Below are positions 31,238 to 40,716 of a DNA stretch of 64,000 bases, piece by piece. Position numbers and translations under genes: made by a program. The first letter of the stretch is position 1; every line of letters begins with the position of its first letter. The notes below the pieces were generated by a model. It made no database searches and had not been told where the DNA came from. It saw nothing but the letters and a program-made list of their open reading frames with translations. The DNA is from Pseudomonas tritici (lineage in GTDB: Bacteria; Pseudomonadota; Gammaproteobacteria; Pseudomonadales; Pseudomonadaceae), in assembly GCF_014268275.3 (NCBI RefSeq), contig NZ_CP077084.1, forward strand, positions 3,038,001 through 3,102,000, given 5' to 3'.

Positions 31238-33471
31238 GTTTTACACATAAAGAACCGCTGCAACCGAAGTTGACTGCATTGCCGGCGTCCAAGGACGTCG
31301 AAGCGCTGGTACGCGCCGAACACCATGACCCGTTCTCGGTGCTCGGGCCACACGATGATGACCACGGCGGCCAGTTTATCCGCGCGTTCCTGCCGGAGGC
31401 CTTGAGCGTCCAGGTATTGGCACGCGACAGTGGCGAGCAGATCGGCAGCCTGGATGCGAGCCAGGTGCCGGGGTTGTTTGTCGGGCACTTCACTACGCGC
31501 CAGGCGTACCTGCTGAAAATCCAGTGGGCCGGTGGTGAACAGATCACCGAGGACCCGTACAGCTTCCAGCAACTGTTGCTCGGTGAAATGGACCTTTACC
31601 TGTTTGCCGAAGGCAATCACCGCGACCTCAGCAGTTGCCTCGGTGCCCAAGTGACCACGGTCGACGGCGTGCAAGGTGTGCGCTTCTCGGTGTGGGCACC
31701 GAATGCGCGGCGCGTATCGGTGGTGGGCGACTTCAATATCTGGGACGGTCGCCGTCACCCGATGCGCCTGCGCCATCCTTCCGGCGTATGGGAGATTTTT
31801 ATCCCACGTCTGCAACCGGGGGCGGCCTACAAGTACGAGGTGCTTGGCGCCAATGGGATCCTGCCGCTCAAGGCCGACCCGATGGCCCTGGCGACTCAAC
31901 TGCCACCCGACACCGCTTCCAAGGTTGCCGAACCGTTGCAGGTCGATTGGCAGGATCACGAATGGATGCAGTCACGCCTTGAAAAGCAAAAATCCACGGC
32001 GCCACTGTCGATCTACGAGTTGCACGTGGGCTCCTGGCAATGCGAGTTGGACGAGGCGGGCGAAGTAGCGCGCCAATACAACTGGCGCGAGCTGGCTGAG
32101 CGGTTGATCCCTTATGTGCAGCAACTGGGCTTCACGCACATCGAGCTGATGCCGATCATGGAGCACCCGTTCGGCGGCTCCTGGGGCTACCAGGCGTTGT
32201 CACAGTTCGCGCCGACGGCGCGGTTCGGTTCGCCGGAAGATTTTGCCTATTTCATCAATGCCCTGCACCAGGCCGATATCGGCGTGATCCTTGACTGGGT
32301 GCCGGCGCATTTCCCGACGGATACCCACGGCCTGGCGCAATTCGACGGCACCGCGCTGTACGAATATGCGAACCCGCTGGAAGGCTTCCACCAGGATTGG
32401 GACACGCTGATCTACAACCTGGGTCGCACCGAAGTGCATGGCTTCATGCTGGCCTCGGCCCTGCATTGGCTCAAACACTTCCACATCGACGGTTTGCGTG
32501 TGGATGCGGTGGCGTCGATGCTCTACCGCGATTATTCGCGCAAAGCCGGCGAATGGGTGCCCAACCGCCATGGTGGACGCGAAAACCTCGAAGCCATCGA
32601 CTTCCTGCGTCACCTCAACGATGTGGTGGCCCTGGAAGCGCCGGGCGCCTTGGTGATTGCCGAGGAATCCACCGCCTGGCCGGGTGTGAGCCAGGCGACC
32701 CAACAGGGCGGCCTGGGCTTCAACTACAAATGGAACATGGGCTGGATGCACGATTCCCTGCATTACATCCAGCAGGACCCGGTGTACCGCGCCCATCACC
32801 ACAACGAACTGAGTTTTGGCCTGGTGTATGCCTGGTCCGAGCGCTTTATCCTGCCGATCTCCCATGATGAAGTGGTACACGGTAAGCACTCGCTGATCGA
32901 CAAGATGCCCGGCGACCGCTGGCAGAAGTTTGCCAACCTGCGCGCCTACCTGGCGTTCATGTGGATGCACCCCGGCAAGAAACTGCTGTTCATGGGCTGC
33001 GAATTCGGCCAGTGGCGCGAGTGGAACCACGATCAGCAACTGGACTGGTACCTGTTGCAGTACGCGGAACACAAGGGCGTGCAGAAGCTGGTCGGCGACT
33101 TGAACCGCCTGTATCGCGAGGAACCGGCCCTGCATGAGCAGGACGACGCGCCGCAGGGCTTCCAGTGGTTGATTGGCGACGATGCGATCAACAGCGTCTA
33201 TGCCTGGCTGCGCTGGAGCAAAGACGGCAAGCCGGTGCTGGTGGTGGCCAACTTCACCCCGGTGCCGCGTGAGGGCTATCAAGTTGGTGTGCCGTTTGGC
33301 GGGCGTTGGAGTGAGGTGATCAACAGCGACGCCGACATGTACGCAGGTTCCAATTATGGGAACGGTGGCGAGGTGTTTACCCAGGATGAACCACTTCATG
33401 GTCAACCGCTGTCGCTGAGGTTGAACGTGCCGCCACTTGGGGTGCTGATTCTGCGGCCAGAAACGCTTTAA
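31234..33471 (+). CDS. glgB: 1,4-alpha-glucan branching enzyme
   Basis: Introduces alpha-1,6 branches into the glucan made by GlgE. The 745-residue protein has N-terminal CBM48-type domains (about 20-230, including [20 protein letters not shown]) before the GH13 barrel. Nucleophile Asp424 lies in [10 protein letters not shown] and acid/base Glu477 in [10 protein letters not shown], matching the spacing of E. coli GlgB. The C-terminal beta domain closes with [11 protein letters not shown]. The ATGA overlap with treS shows translational coupling. No glgA or glgC accompany it, in keeping with a GlgE-type route. Confidence 0.95.
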   Translation: MSFTHKEPLQPKLTALPASKDVEALVRAEHHDPFSVLGPHDDDHGGQFIRAFLPEALSVQVLARDSGEQIGSLDASQVPGLFVGHFTTRQAYLLKIQWAGGEQITEDPYSFQQLLLGEMDLYLFAEGNHRDLSSCLGAQVTTVDGVQGVRFSVWAPNARRVSVVGDFNIWDGRRHPMRLRHPSGVWEIFIPRLQPGAAYKYEVLGANGILPLKADPMALATQLPPDTASKVAEPLQVDWQDHEWMQSRLEKQKSTAPLSIYELHVGSWQCELDEAGEVARQYNWRELAERLIPYVQQLGFTHIELMPIMEHPFGGSWGYQALSQFAPTARFGSPEDFAYFINALHQADIGVILDWVPAHFPTDTHGLAQFDGTALYEYANPLEGFHQDWDTLIYNLGRTEVHGFMLASALHWLKHFHIDGLRVDAVASMLYRDYSRKAGEWVPNRHGGRENLEAIDFLRHLNDVVALEAPGALVIAEESTAWPGVSQATQQGGLGFNYKWNMGWMHDSLHYIQQDPVYRAHHHNELSFGLVYAWSERFILPISHDEVVHGKHSLIDKMPGDRWQKFANLRAYLAFMWMHPGKKLLFMGCEFGQWREWNHDQQLDWYLLQYAEHKGVQKLVGDLNRLYREEPALHEQDDAPQGFQWLIGDDAINSVYAWLRWSKDGKPVLVVANFTPVPREGYQVGVPFGGRWSEVINSDADMYAGSNYGNGGEVFTQDEPLHGQPLSLRLNVPPLGVLILRPETL

Positions 33472-33561
33472 AGGCTCTACCGTGCTGGATTCTGTTGTCC
33501 ATGGTAGTGGCAGGGTGCCACAATAGCGCCATTGTCGAGGGCAGCAGATCAGGCGGATTTC

Positions 33562-34689
33562 ATGAATGGCCTTGGGCGTGGGCAGGACCAGGATTGCGTT
33601 ATAGAGGAGCAGGTGCGAACTGACCGTTTGCACCAGCTGTTTCGGCAGTCATTTGCCGCCATTCTCGGCAGTTTCCTGGCAGCGGTCATGCTCTGCTGGC
33701 TCTGCTGGGACCGGTTTGACCATCAGGTCATCCTGGTCTGGCTGGTGGTGTTGGCGGGCTCATCCCTGTTGCGCGTCAAGATGTTTGTAGAGTGGTTTCG
33801 CTGCCCCAACGCCGAGCGCACGCCGGATCGGTGGGAGCGCCGTTATTGGATGACGCTGGTGTTTTCCGCCGGGATCTGGGGCCTCGGCGCCTTGGCGGTG
33901 ATGCCGACGGATGATCGCCTGTCCCAGGTGCTGGTCATGTTGTTTACCGTGGGCATGTCGGTCAGCGCGGTATCCTGTTACTCGGCTTATCGTTACATGA
34001 CCCTGGCTTCCATGGGCCTGGTGCTGCTGCCCTGTACGCTGTGGCTGCTGTTCCAGCCGTCTTCGATGCAAGTGGGCGTGGCCATCGCCGTACTGGTGTT
34101 CTCCACCTTTGTCGTCAGCGCCACGCGCAAGTTGTCCGATGCATTGGAAAAGGCGTTTCGCCTGACCCGGCAGATGGAACGCGCCCACAATATCTCCACG
34201 CGCGCCGCACAGACCGATGAACTCACCGGCCTGATGAATCGTCGCGCGTTTTTCGAACATGCCCAGCGGTTGTATGAACAATGCCGCCATCACCAGCAGC
34301 CGCTGTGTGCGCTGATGATGGACATGGACCACTTCAAGGAAATCAACGACACCTACGGCCACCAGACCGGTGACCAAGTGTTGCGACAGATTGGTGGGGT
34401 GATCAGCGCGTCCTTTCGCAAAGCTGACGTATATGGGCGCGTGGGTGGCGAGGAGTTTGCGGTATTGCTGCCCAATACTTCGCTGGAAACGGCGCGGGGT
34501 ATTGCCGAGCAACTGATCAAGGCCATTTCCAGCCTGGCCTCTGAACCCGTGCAAGGGTTGACCGCCAGCCTGGGCGTGGCGTCCACCCATGCCCAGGACC
34601 AAGACCTGCACGGCCTGATGCATACCGCCGACAAGGCGCTGTACCGCGCCAAGGCGCAAGGTCGCAATCAGGTGGCGGTGGCGGAGTAG
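33562..34689 (+). CDS. Membrane diguanylate cyclase (GGDEF)
   Basis: Makes cyclic di-GMP from two GTP. The 375-residue product has six or so N-terminal membrane spans (about 30-200, from AAILGSFLAAVMLCWLCW), then a short coiled segment (EKAFRLTRQMERAHNIS) and the GGDEF domain. The active-site variant is GGEEF (295-299), which is catalytically competent. The inhibitory RxxD (RKAD) sits five residues upstream. The ATG at 33562 has AGGCGGA before it; a TTG at 33532 or GTG at 33613 are alternatives. It lies 90 bases after glgB but is probably independent. Confidence 0.88.
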   Translation: MNGLGRGQDQDCVIEEQVRTDRLHQLFRQSFAAILGSFLAAVMLCWLCWDRFDHQVILVWLVVLAGSSLLRVKMFVEWFRCPNAERTPDRWERRYWMTLVFSAGIWGLGALAVMPTDDRLSQVLVMLFTVGMSVSAVSCYSAYRYMTLASMGLVLLPCTLWLLFQPSSMQVGVAIAVLVFSTFVVSATRKLSDALEKAFRLTRQMERAHNISTRAAQTDELTGLMNRRAFFEHAQRLYEQCRHHQQPLCALMMDMDHFKEINDTYGHQTGDQVLRQIGGVISASFRKADVYGRVGGEEFAVLLPNTSLETARGIAEQLIKAISSLASEPVQGLTASLGVASTHAQDQDLHGLMHTADKALYRAKAQGRNQVAVAE

Positions 34690-34709
34690 ACGCAGGGCGC
34701 AAAGCAAAC

Positions 34710-34739
34710 TGTGGCCAGGGAGCAAGCTCCCTCGCCACA
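34710..34739. repeat. Single palindromic repeat of a second REP class
   Basis: TGTGGCCAGGGAGCAAGCTCCCTCGCCACA is split here as arms TGTGGCCAGGGAGC and GCTCCCTCGCCACA. It differs from the TGTGGGAGCTGG class and lies between the convergent cyclase and kinase genes. A second, truncated copy lies at 44656. Confidence 0.85.
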
Positions 34740-34762
34740 GAAGCGCACGATGTTATCCGCTT

Positions 34763-36943
34763 CTAGAGCATTGCCTTGCTCAGCGCCCGCGCAACCTGGT
34801 CGGCGGAGTAGGGCTTGGCCAGGAACTCGACGCCTTCATAGCCACTTTCGGCCAGCTCTTCGCTGTAGCCGGAGGTGAGCACCACCGGCAAGTCCGGGCG
34901 CCGTTGACGCAGGATTTTGACCATTGCCACACCGGTCATGCCAGGCATCACGACATCCGAAAATACCCCATCGAATGCCAGGGCATCCGCACCGGCCAGC
35001 GCGAGTGCCTGTTCGGCATTGGTGGCCCAAGTGGTCTGGTAACCCAGGTCCTGCAGGATCTGGTTGGCAAAGCGACCCACTTCCAGGTTGTCTTCCACGA
35101 TCAGGATATGGCGCTGGGTCGTGTCTTGGGGCGGCGGCTGGCCTGTCGCTATCGGCGTGTGCTGCGTCACCGGCGGCGCGACTTCCGGCAGGTACAGGGT
35201 AAACACCGTTCCCCGGTCTGGGTGGCTGGCCACGTCAACGTTACCGCCGGACTGCTTGGCAAACCCGAATACCTGGGACAACCCCAGCCCAGTGCCTTTG
35301 CCTACAGCCTTGGTGGTAAAGAACGGCTCGAAAATGCGCTCGAAGGTGTCAGCGGGAATTCCGCTGCCAGTGTCAGCCAAGGAGACGGTTACAAAGGGTT
35401 GGCGTACTTGCTGATCACCGCGGATGCGCGGCATCGCGTCCACAGTGGCCACGTGCAAGGTCAGGGTGCCTTGGCCGTCCATCGCATCCCGGGCATTCAG
35501 GGCGATATTGATCAGTGCGGTCTCGAACTGGCTGGTGTCGACACGCGCATAGCAAGGCCGCTCGGGCAGTTGCACCTGCACATGGATACGCGCGCCGGTG
35601 ACGCTTTCGAGCATCTCGCCGATGTTCTTGACCCGTTGGCCCACATCGAAGACTTCCGGGTTCAGGGGTTGGCGCCGGGCGAAGGCGAGCAGTTGGCTGG
35701 TGAGCTTGCTGGCGCGCTCGACGGTGTCGGAAACCGCGCTCATATAGCGTTGGCGTCGTGCCTCGGAGAGCCCGGGCTGACGCAGGAAATCCACGGACGA
35801 ACGAATGATGGTCAACAAGTTGTTGAAGTCATGGGCCACGCCACCGGTCAATTGGCCGATGGCTTCCAGCTTCTGCGACTGGCGCAGCGCGGCTTCGGCT
35901 TGGGTGAGGGCGGCGGTGCGCTCTTGCACGCGTTGTTCCAGGGTAGCGTTCAGCTCGGTGAACGCGGCCAGGCCTTCGCGTACGGCGGCGTCGGCACGCA
36001 CCCGCTCGATATGCGCCCAGGAACGCTCGGTGACTTCGCCGACCAATGCCAGGTCATAAGGCGACCAGGCCCGGGCGGTTTTGTGGTGCACGGCCATCAA
36101 GGCGGTCAGGCGGCCGTTCTTGATGAGTGGGAAGCACGCCGTCGCCAGCACACCCAGGGCCTGATAGCTGGCGGCAACCTCGGGGGCGAACTCAATGCGA
36201 TTGTCTTCGACCACCAACGGTTCACCGCCGCGCAGTTGTTGCACCGCCCTTGCGCCGAACGAGGCCAGGCTGTAGCGCCCCACGATGCTTGGCGAGCCGG
36301 GCGCGGCCCAATTGCCACGAATGGTAAAGCCGTCTTCATCGTCGTCCATATCGGCGTAGGCGCAATTGGAAACTTGCAGGTGCTCGGCAAGCAGGCGCGT
36401 AGTGATCGACATGATGCTTTGCGCATCGGTGGCATTGGCCACGGCGCTGCCCACGGCGTCCAACACGGCCAGGCGGCGGTTCAGGAATACGGTGGCGGTG
36501 GTTTCGGTGACGGTATCGAGCATGCCCACCACATTGCCCTTGGGATCACGGATGGGGCTGTAGCAAAAGGTAAAGTACGCTTGTTCGACACCCATGCCGC
36601 GCTCGATCTGCAGCGGGAAGTTCTCGATGTAAGTGGCACGGCCTTCGAATGCCGCGTTGGCGATAGGGCTGACATCGGCCCAGACCTCACGCCAGACTTC
36701 GCTGAACGGGCGGCCCAATGCATCGGGTTTATCGCCGAGGATCGGAATGAAGGCGTCGTTATACAGCATGGTCAGTTGAGGCCCCCACACGATGGATTGG
36801 GGGAAACTCGAGGCAAGGCATAACGCGACGGTGGTCTTGAGCACGTCCGGCCACTGCTCCGGCGGCCCCAGGGGCGTTTTCGCCCAATCATGCTGGCGAA
36901 CCCGCTCAGCCATGTCGCTGCTGCTTTGCAGCCATTTCATCAT
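34763..36943 (-). CDS. Cytosolic hybrid histidine kinase (PAS-GAF-HisKA-HATPase-REC)
   Basis: Signal-transducing kinase of 726 residues with no membrane segment. The order is a PAS-like sensor (about 20-150), a GAF domain (about 165-315), a short coiled coil, HisKA with phospho-acceptor His371 in GGVAHDFNNLL, HATPase_c (N box ALINIALNARDAM, G boxes ADTGSGIP and GKGTGLGLSQV), and a C-terminal receiver with phospho-acceptor Asp663 (VFSDVVMPGMTG). There is no adjacent output regulator, so a phosphorelay to a distant partner is likely. It is convergent with the cyclase gene. The input signal cannot be inferred. Confidence 0.9.
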   Translation of the reverse strand: MMKWLQSSSDMAERVRQHDWAKTPLGPPEQWPDVLKTTVALCLASSFPQSIVWGPQLTMLYNDAFIPILGDKPDALGRPFSEVWREVWADVSPIANAAFEGRATYIENFPLQIERGMGVEQAYFTFCYSPIRDPKGNVVGMLDTVTETTATVFLNRRLAVLDAVGSAVANATDAQSIMSITTRLLAEHLQVSNCAYADMDDDEDGFTIRGNWAAPGSPSIVGRYSLASFGARAVQQLRGGEPLVVEDNRIEFAPEVAASYQALGVLATACFPLIKNGRLTALMAVHHKTARAWSPYDLALVGEVTERSWAHIERVRADAAVREGLAAFTELNATLEQRVQERTAALTQAEAALRQSQKLEAIGQLTGGVAHDFNNLLTIIRSSVDFLRQPGLSEARRQRYMSAVSDTVERASKLTSQLLAFARRQPLNPEVFDVGQRVKNIGEMLESVTGARIHVQVQLPERPCYARVDTSQFETALINIALNARDAMDGQGTLTLHVATVDAMPRIRGDQQVRQPFVTVSLADTGSGIPADTFERIFEPFFTTKAVGKGTGLGLSQVFGFAKQSGGNVDVASHPDRGTVFTLYLPEVAPPVTQHTPIATGQPPPQDTTQRHILIVEDNLEVGRFANQILQDLGYQTTWATNAEQALALAGADALAFDGVFSDVVMPGMTGVAMVKILRQRRPDLPVVLTSGYSEELAESGYEGVEFLAKPYSADQVARALSKAML

Positions 36944-37094
36944 TGCAAGAGCACCTTGTTTGCCTCGGTCTATTCATTTGCCCCAGACATCAGGCTGCCA
37001 AGCTACAGACCGGGACGGCCGCTGCCAGTTCAGCGGGATTATCCATGAGATGGCAATTTGATGCTCCCTGCATTTCAATCTGCCAGTACCGCCT

Positions 37095-37946
37095 TTACTG
37101 CGCGCCGAAAACCCCCGTCCAATAGATGCCTGCGTCACTCTTCGGGTCCATCGCATAGGCCGCACCCAGCTCGCGGAATTGCGGGTTCATGAGGTTGGCG
37201 CAATGGCCCGGGCTGGCAAGCCAGCCGTCCACGACCTTGCGCGGGGTGTCCAGGCCGGCCGCGATATTTTCGCCAATGGTCTTCGCGGTGTACCCGGCCA
37301 GTTCGGCGCGGTCGCCGGGGGTACGGCCGTCGTGGTCGAGGTGGTCGAAGAAGTTACCGTTGGCCATGTTGCGCGTATGGCTGTTGGCGGCGCCGGCCAG
37401 GTCTTCATTCCAGGACAATGGCGTGGTCGCGGTAAACGCCTGGGTACCGCATTGGCGCGGTTGGGCGCGGGCGGTATTGATCAGGTTGAGCAATTGCTTA
37501 CCTTCGGTCTGCCAATCGCCGAGGCCGCTGGTCAGCAGCGGGCGGGCGAGCACGATGCGCCAGTCCTGGCCGCTGTTGCTCACGCCGATGTCGACAAATT
37601 GCGGGTCCAGCACCACACGGCAGAAGCTTTCGCGCACGGCCTTCATGGCTGACTGCGCATCCTTGGGCCCCGACAGGCTGATGGCCTGTACGTTGACCAT
37701 CGGGTACGCGGCCCGCGCCAGCGCTTGCTGCAAGTCGCCCACATTGTTGGCGGGCAGCACCAATCGCGTGTCGCTGGCCAGCGGTGGCAGTTCCTGGGAA
37801 CCCTGGTCACCGCAGCGTTGCACCTGGCTGCGGTATTGGTTGATCTGTTGGACTAGCTGACTTTCTTCATTCGCCATCGCGCTGGCGCAGAACACCGTAG
37901 TGGCGGCCAGCGTCGTAAGACCCATCATCAATGACAGAACGCGCAT
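37095..37946 (-). CDS. Exported CAP/SCP-domain protein
   Basis: Secreted or periplasmic protein of 283 residues. MRVLSLMMGLTTLAATTVFC is a signal peptide, with cleavage probable after ASAMA. The C-terminal 120 residues form a CAP (cysteine-rich secretory/PR-1) domain: NSHTRNMANGNFFDHLDHDG, GENIAAG and SPGHCANLMNP are its hallmark segments, including the metal-binding His positions. The N-terminal region (about 25-150) is not recognised. Start at 37946 is preferred over a 17-codon extension because it gives the signal peptide directly and AAGGG lies upstream. Function of bacterial CAP proteins is mostly unknown. Confidence 0.85.
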   Translation of the reverse strand: MRVLSLMMGLTTLAATTVFCASAMANEESQLVQQINQYRSQVQRCGDQGSQELPPLASDTRLVLPANNVGDLQQALARAAYPMVNVQAISLSGPKDAQSAMKAVRESFCRVVLDPQFVDIGVSNSGQDWRIVLARPLLTSGLGDWQTEGKQLLNLINTARAQPRQCGTQAFTATTPLSWNEDLAGAANSHTRNMANGNFFDHLDHDGRTPGDRAELAGYTAKTIGENIAAGLDTPRKVVDGWLASPGHCANLMNPQFRELGAAYAMDPKSDAGIYWTGVFGAQ

Positions 37947-38027
37947 GGACGTTACCCTTGAGCTTGAAAGTGCCCATGATGCGCGATCCGGGTGCATCCA
38001 TGCACCCGTTAGTCCGAACTTTTTCCT

Positions 38028-39353
38028 TTAGTTTTTGAATGCCGAGTGTTTACGGCCCTGATCGCACAAAGCGAACACCACCACCAGCGCTGCAGAAATG
38101 GCGAGGATGATCACAACGCCATCAGTGGAATGCGTGGCCGAGGCCGCCACCATCGACAAGGCACCCAGCGGCGCCAGGCCTCCCGCGATGGCCGTGCCGA
38201 TTTCGCGGCCAGTGCCAAAGCCTGATGAACGGGTCTGGGTGGGGAACTGTCGGCTCAGGAACGAACCCTGGGGGGCAAACATCATCGGCGCAAGAATGCC
38301 GGTGCCCACGCCAATGGCGATGTAGATCATCAGGCTTTCGCCCGTGTTGAGCAGGGCCAGGAACGGGTAGGCGAACAGCAACGAAAACACCCCGCCGAGC
38401 ACCAGCACGGTTTTGCTGCTCCACGTGTCGCACAGCCAGCCGAAGCAAGGCACGGCGACGATAGCAATCAAGCTGGCGATGGTCACCGACAGCGAGGTGA
38501 CGTGCACATCCACGCCTTTGAACTGGGTCAGGTACGCCAGCGAGAAGGTCTTGAAGATGTAACTCAACGCGTTGTAGCCGATGGCCACGAAGAACACCAC
38601 GGCCATGCCCTTCAGGTCGTTCTTGAACAAGGCCTTGAGGGGCGAGGCTTTTTCCTGAGTCGCTGCTTTGCTCAGCTCATTGAATTGCGGGGTTTCCGGA
38701 ATGCTGTTGCGCACCCACAGGCCGACACCCACCAGAACGATGCTGCAGATAAACGGAATGCGCCAACCGCCGGCCAGCAGGAATTCGTTGCCGTTGATGG
38801 TCAGCAGGTACACGGTGAGCGATGACAGCAACAGGCCCAGGTTCAGGCCCAGCGCCGGCCATGCACCCTGGCTGCCGCGCTTGCCCTGGGAGGCGTGTTC
38901 ATAGGAGGTCACCGCCGCCCCGGACAGCTCGGCACCGGCGCCCAGGCCCTGGATGATGCGGATAAACACCAGCACGATCGGCGCCCAGATGCCGATAGAG
39001 GCGTAGCTGGGGATCAGGCCGATCAGCGTGGTGCACACGCCCATCAGGCAGAAAGTCAGCACCAGCACTTGCTTGCGGCCGAACTTGTCACCCAGGTAGC
39101 CAAACAGAATGCCGCCGAATGGACGCGCGATGAAGCCGATGGCAAAGGTGGAAAAGGCCATCAACGTGGCGGTCTTCGGGTCGCTGTTATCAAAGAAGAT
39201 CTTCGAGAACACAATGGCCGCCATGGTGGCGTACAGGTAAAAGTCATACCACTCCAGCATTGAGCCAAAGATCGTGGCAGCGGCGACTTTGCGCAGGCGC
39301 TTGCGGGTCTGTTCGGGCGTTTCCGTGGTGGGGATGGAGGTTGATGCCGTCAT
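38028..39353 (-). CDS. MHS-family MFS transporter (dicarboxylate-type)
   Basis: Proton symporter of the metabolite:H+ symporter family, 441 residues, 12 spans. Family markers are SMLEWYDFYLYATMAA near residue 31 and the loop motif GYLGDKFGRKQVL. Relatives carry alpha-ketoglutarate, citrate, shikimate or proline betaine. It lies 58 bases after lhgO in the same orientation and after the LhgR-type regulator, so its substrate is probably L-2-hydroxyglutarate or a related C5 dicarboxylate. That substrate is inferred from context only. AAGGAAG precedes the ATG. Confidence 0.85.
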   Translation of the reverse strand: MTASTSIPTTETPEQTRKRLRKVAAATIFGSMLEWYDFYLYATMAAIVFSKIFFDNSDPKTATLMAFSTFAIGFIARPFGGILFGYLGDKFGRKQVLVLTFCLMGVCTTLIGLIPSYASIGIWAPIVLVFIRIIQGLGAGAELSGAAVTSYEHASQGKRGSQGAWPALGLNLGLLLSSLTVYLLTINGNEFLLAGGWRIPFICSIVLVGVGLWVRNSIPETPQFNELSKAATQEKASPLKALFKNDLKGMAVVFFVAIGYNALSYIFKTFSLAYLTQFKGVDVHVTSLSVTIASLIAIVAVPCFGWLCDTWSSKTVLVLGGVFSLLFAYPFLALLNTGESLMIYIAIGVGTGILAPMMFAPQGSFLSRQFPTQTRSSGFGTGREIGTAIAGGLAPLGALSMVAASATHSTDGVVIILAISAALVVVFALCDQGRKHSAFKN

Positions 39354-39411
39354 GCTGTACTTCCTTCTGGGTCTTTATAGTTATTGTCAAATGGACGCGT
39401 ATTGGCGGGTG

Positions 39412-40605
39412 TTACTCGGGCTTGAACAGGCGGTCGGCGATCATCGCGCCGATGGGCATGGCTGAGGTGGCGGCGGGTGAGGGCGCGTTGCATACGTGGA
39501 GCATTCGCGGGGTCTGGGCGAACAGGAAATCGTGCACCAGGCTGCCGTCGCGCATCACTGCCTGGGCGCGGATACCGGCCTCGTAGGGCAGCAAATCGTC
39601 AAGGGTCAGCGACGGGCAGTACTTGCGGCATTGCGCGAGGTAGCCGGACTTGAACAGCGAGTTCTTCATCTCGGTGGTGCCGGAGCCGAGGTTCTGCCAG
39701 AGGGTTTTCCAGAAACCGGGAAAGCGGGCGTATTGCGCCACGTCGCGCCAGTTCACCGAGAACTTGCGGTAGTTCTCGCGGCCCAGGCCCAGCACGGCGT
39801 TGGGGCCGACGGTCACACTGCCGTCGATCATGCGGGTCAGGTGCACGCCGAGGAACGGCAGCTCCGGGTCGGGAATCGGGTAGATCAGGTGATTGACGAT
39901 GTTGTTTTTCGACGCCGGCAGACGAAAGTATTCGCCGCGAAACGGGATGATCTGGTGGTCGATCTTTACCCCGGCCAGGGTCGCCAGGCGGTCGGACTGG
40001 AGCCCGGCACACACCACCAAGTGGCGCGCCTGCCAGGTTTCACCACGGGTGCTGACGGTGACTTTGTCGGTGTCTTCGTGGATGGCGGTGACGGTGCGTT
40101 CCAGGCAGATCTCGCCGCCGCTGCGACGGATCACTTGGGCCATGGTCTCGCACACCTGGCGGTAATCGACGATGCCGGTGGCATCCAGAAACAGCCCGCC
40201 CAGGCCGACGATGTTCGGTTCACGCTGACGCAACTGCTCGGCGTCCAGGCGCTCGACCTTCATGCCATTGAGCTGGGCGCGCGCGTACAGGGCTTCCATG
40301 CGCTGCATTTCCAGCGGGCTTGAGGCGACCAGCAGCTTGCCGCACACCTCGAACTTGATGCCGTGTTCGGTGCAGAACTGTTTGGTGGCTTCGGCGCCGC
40401 GCTTGCACAAGTCGGCCTTGAGGCTGCCGGGTGCGTAGTAAATGCCGGCGTGGATCACACCGCTGTTGTGGCCGGTCTGGTGCTTGGCCAACACCGATTC
40501 TTTTTCCACGATCACCAACGAGGCACCGGGCTGGCGTTTGAGCAGCTCCATTGCGGTGGCCAAGCCAATGATGCCGCCCCCGATAATGCAAAAATCATGA
40601 ATCAT
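39412..40605 (-). CDS. lhgO: L-2-hydroxyglutarate oxidase
   Basis: FAD enzyme that oxidises L-2-hydroxyglutarate to 2-oxoglutarate and passes electrons to the quinone pool. The 397-residue product begins MIHDFCIIGGGIIGLATAME, the ADP-binding fold at the very N-terminus. It retains TGHNSGVIHAGIYY and the C-terminal PAATSAMPIGAMIADRL. The start at 40605 is supported by GGGGA upstream. It lies between a FadR-family regulator and an MHS transporter. The csiD gene that usually accompanies lhgO in other pseudomonads is absent here, so the cassette looks devoted to external or internally formed L-2-hydroxyglutarate. Confidence 0.9.
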   Translation of the reverse strand: MIHDFCIIGGGIIGLATAMELLKRQPGASLVIVEKESVLAKHQTGHNSGVIHAGIYYAPGSLKADLCKRGAEATKQFCTEHGIKFEVCGKLLVASSPLEMQRMEALYARAQLNGMKVERLDAEQLRQREPNIVGLGGLFLDATGIVDYRQVCETMAQVIRRSGGEICLERTVTAIHEDTDKVTVSTRGETWQARHLVVCAGLQSDRLATLAGVKIDHQIIPFRGEYFRLPASKNNIVNHLIYPIPDPELPFLGVHLTRMIDGSVTVGPNAVLGLGRENYRKFSVNWRDVAQYARFPGFWKTLWQNLGSGTTEMKNSLFKSGYLAQCRKYCPSLTLDDLLPYEAGIRAQAVMRDGSLVHDFLFAQTPRMLHVCNAPSPAATSAMPIGAMIADRLFKPE

Positions 40606-40643
40606 TGTGTGAAGTCCCCAAGCGTGCACATTTCGGTCTGCTT

Positions 40644-40660
40644 ATCAGGTTGTCAGACTA
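40644..40660. promoter_or_regulatory. Predicted operator for the FadR/LhgR-type regulator, upstream of lhgO
   Basis: ATCAGGTTGTCAGAC (40644-40658) recurs exactly at 41443-41457, upstream of the regulator itself. The core here, TTGTCAGACTA (40650-40660), is one base from a perfect palindrome and fits the TnGTnnnACnA pattern of FadR-subfamily GntR operators. It sits about 40-56 bases before the lhgO start. Confidence 0.75.
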
Positions 40661-40716
40661 ATGGTTTTGTTAAAAAAATGGCGTGTCAGGGACACGCTGT
40701 AAAAAGGGTTAATCGG

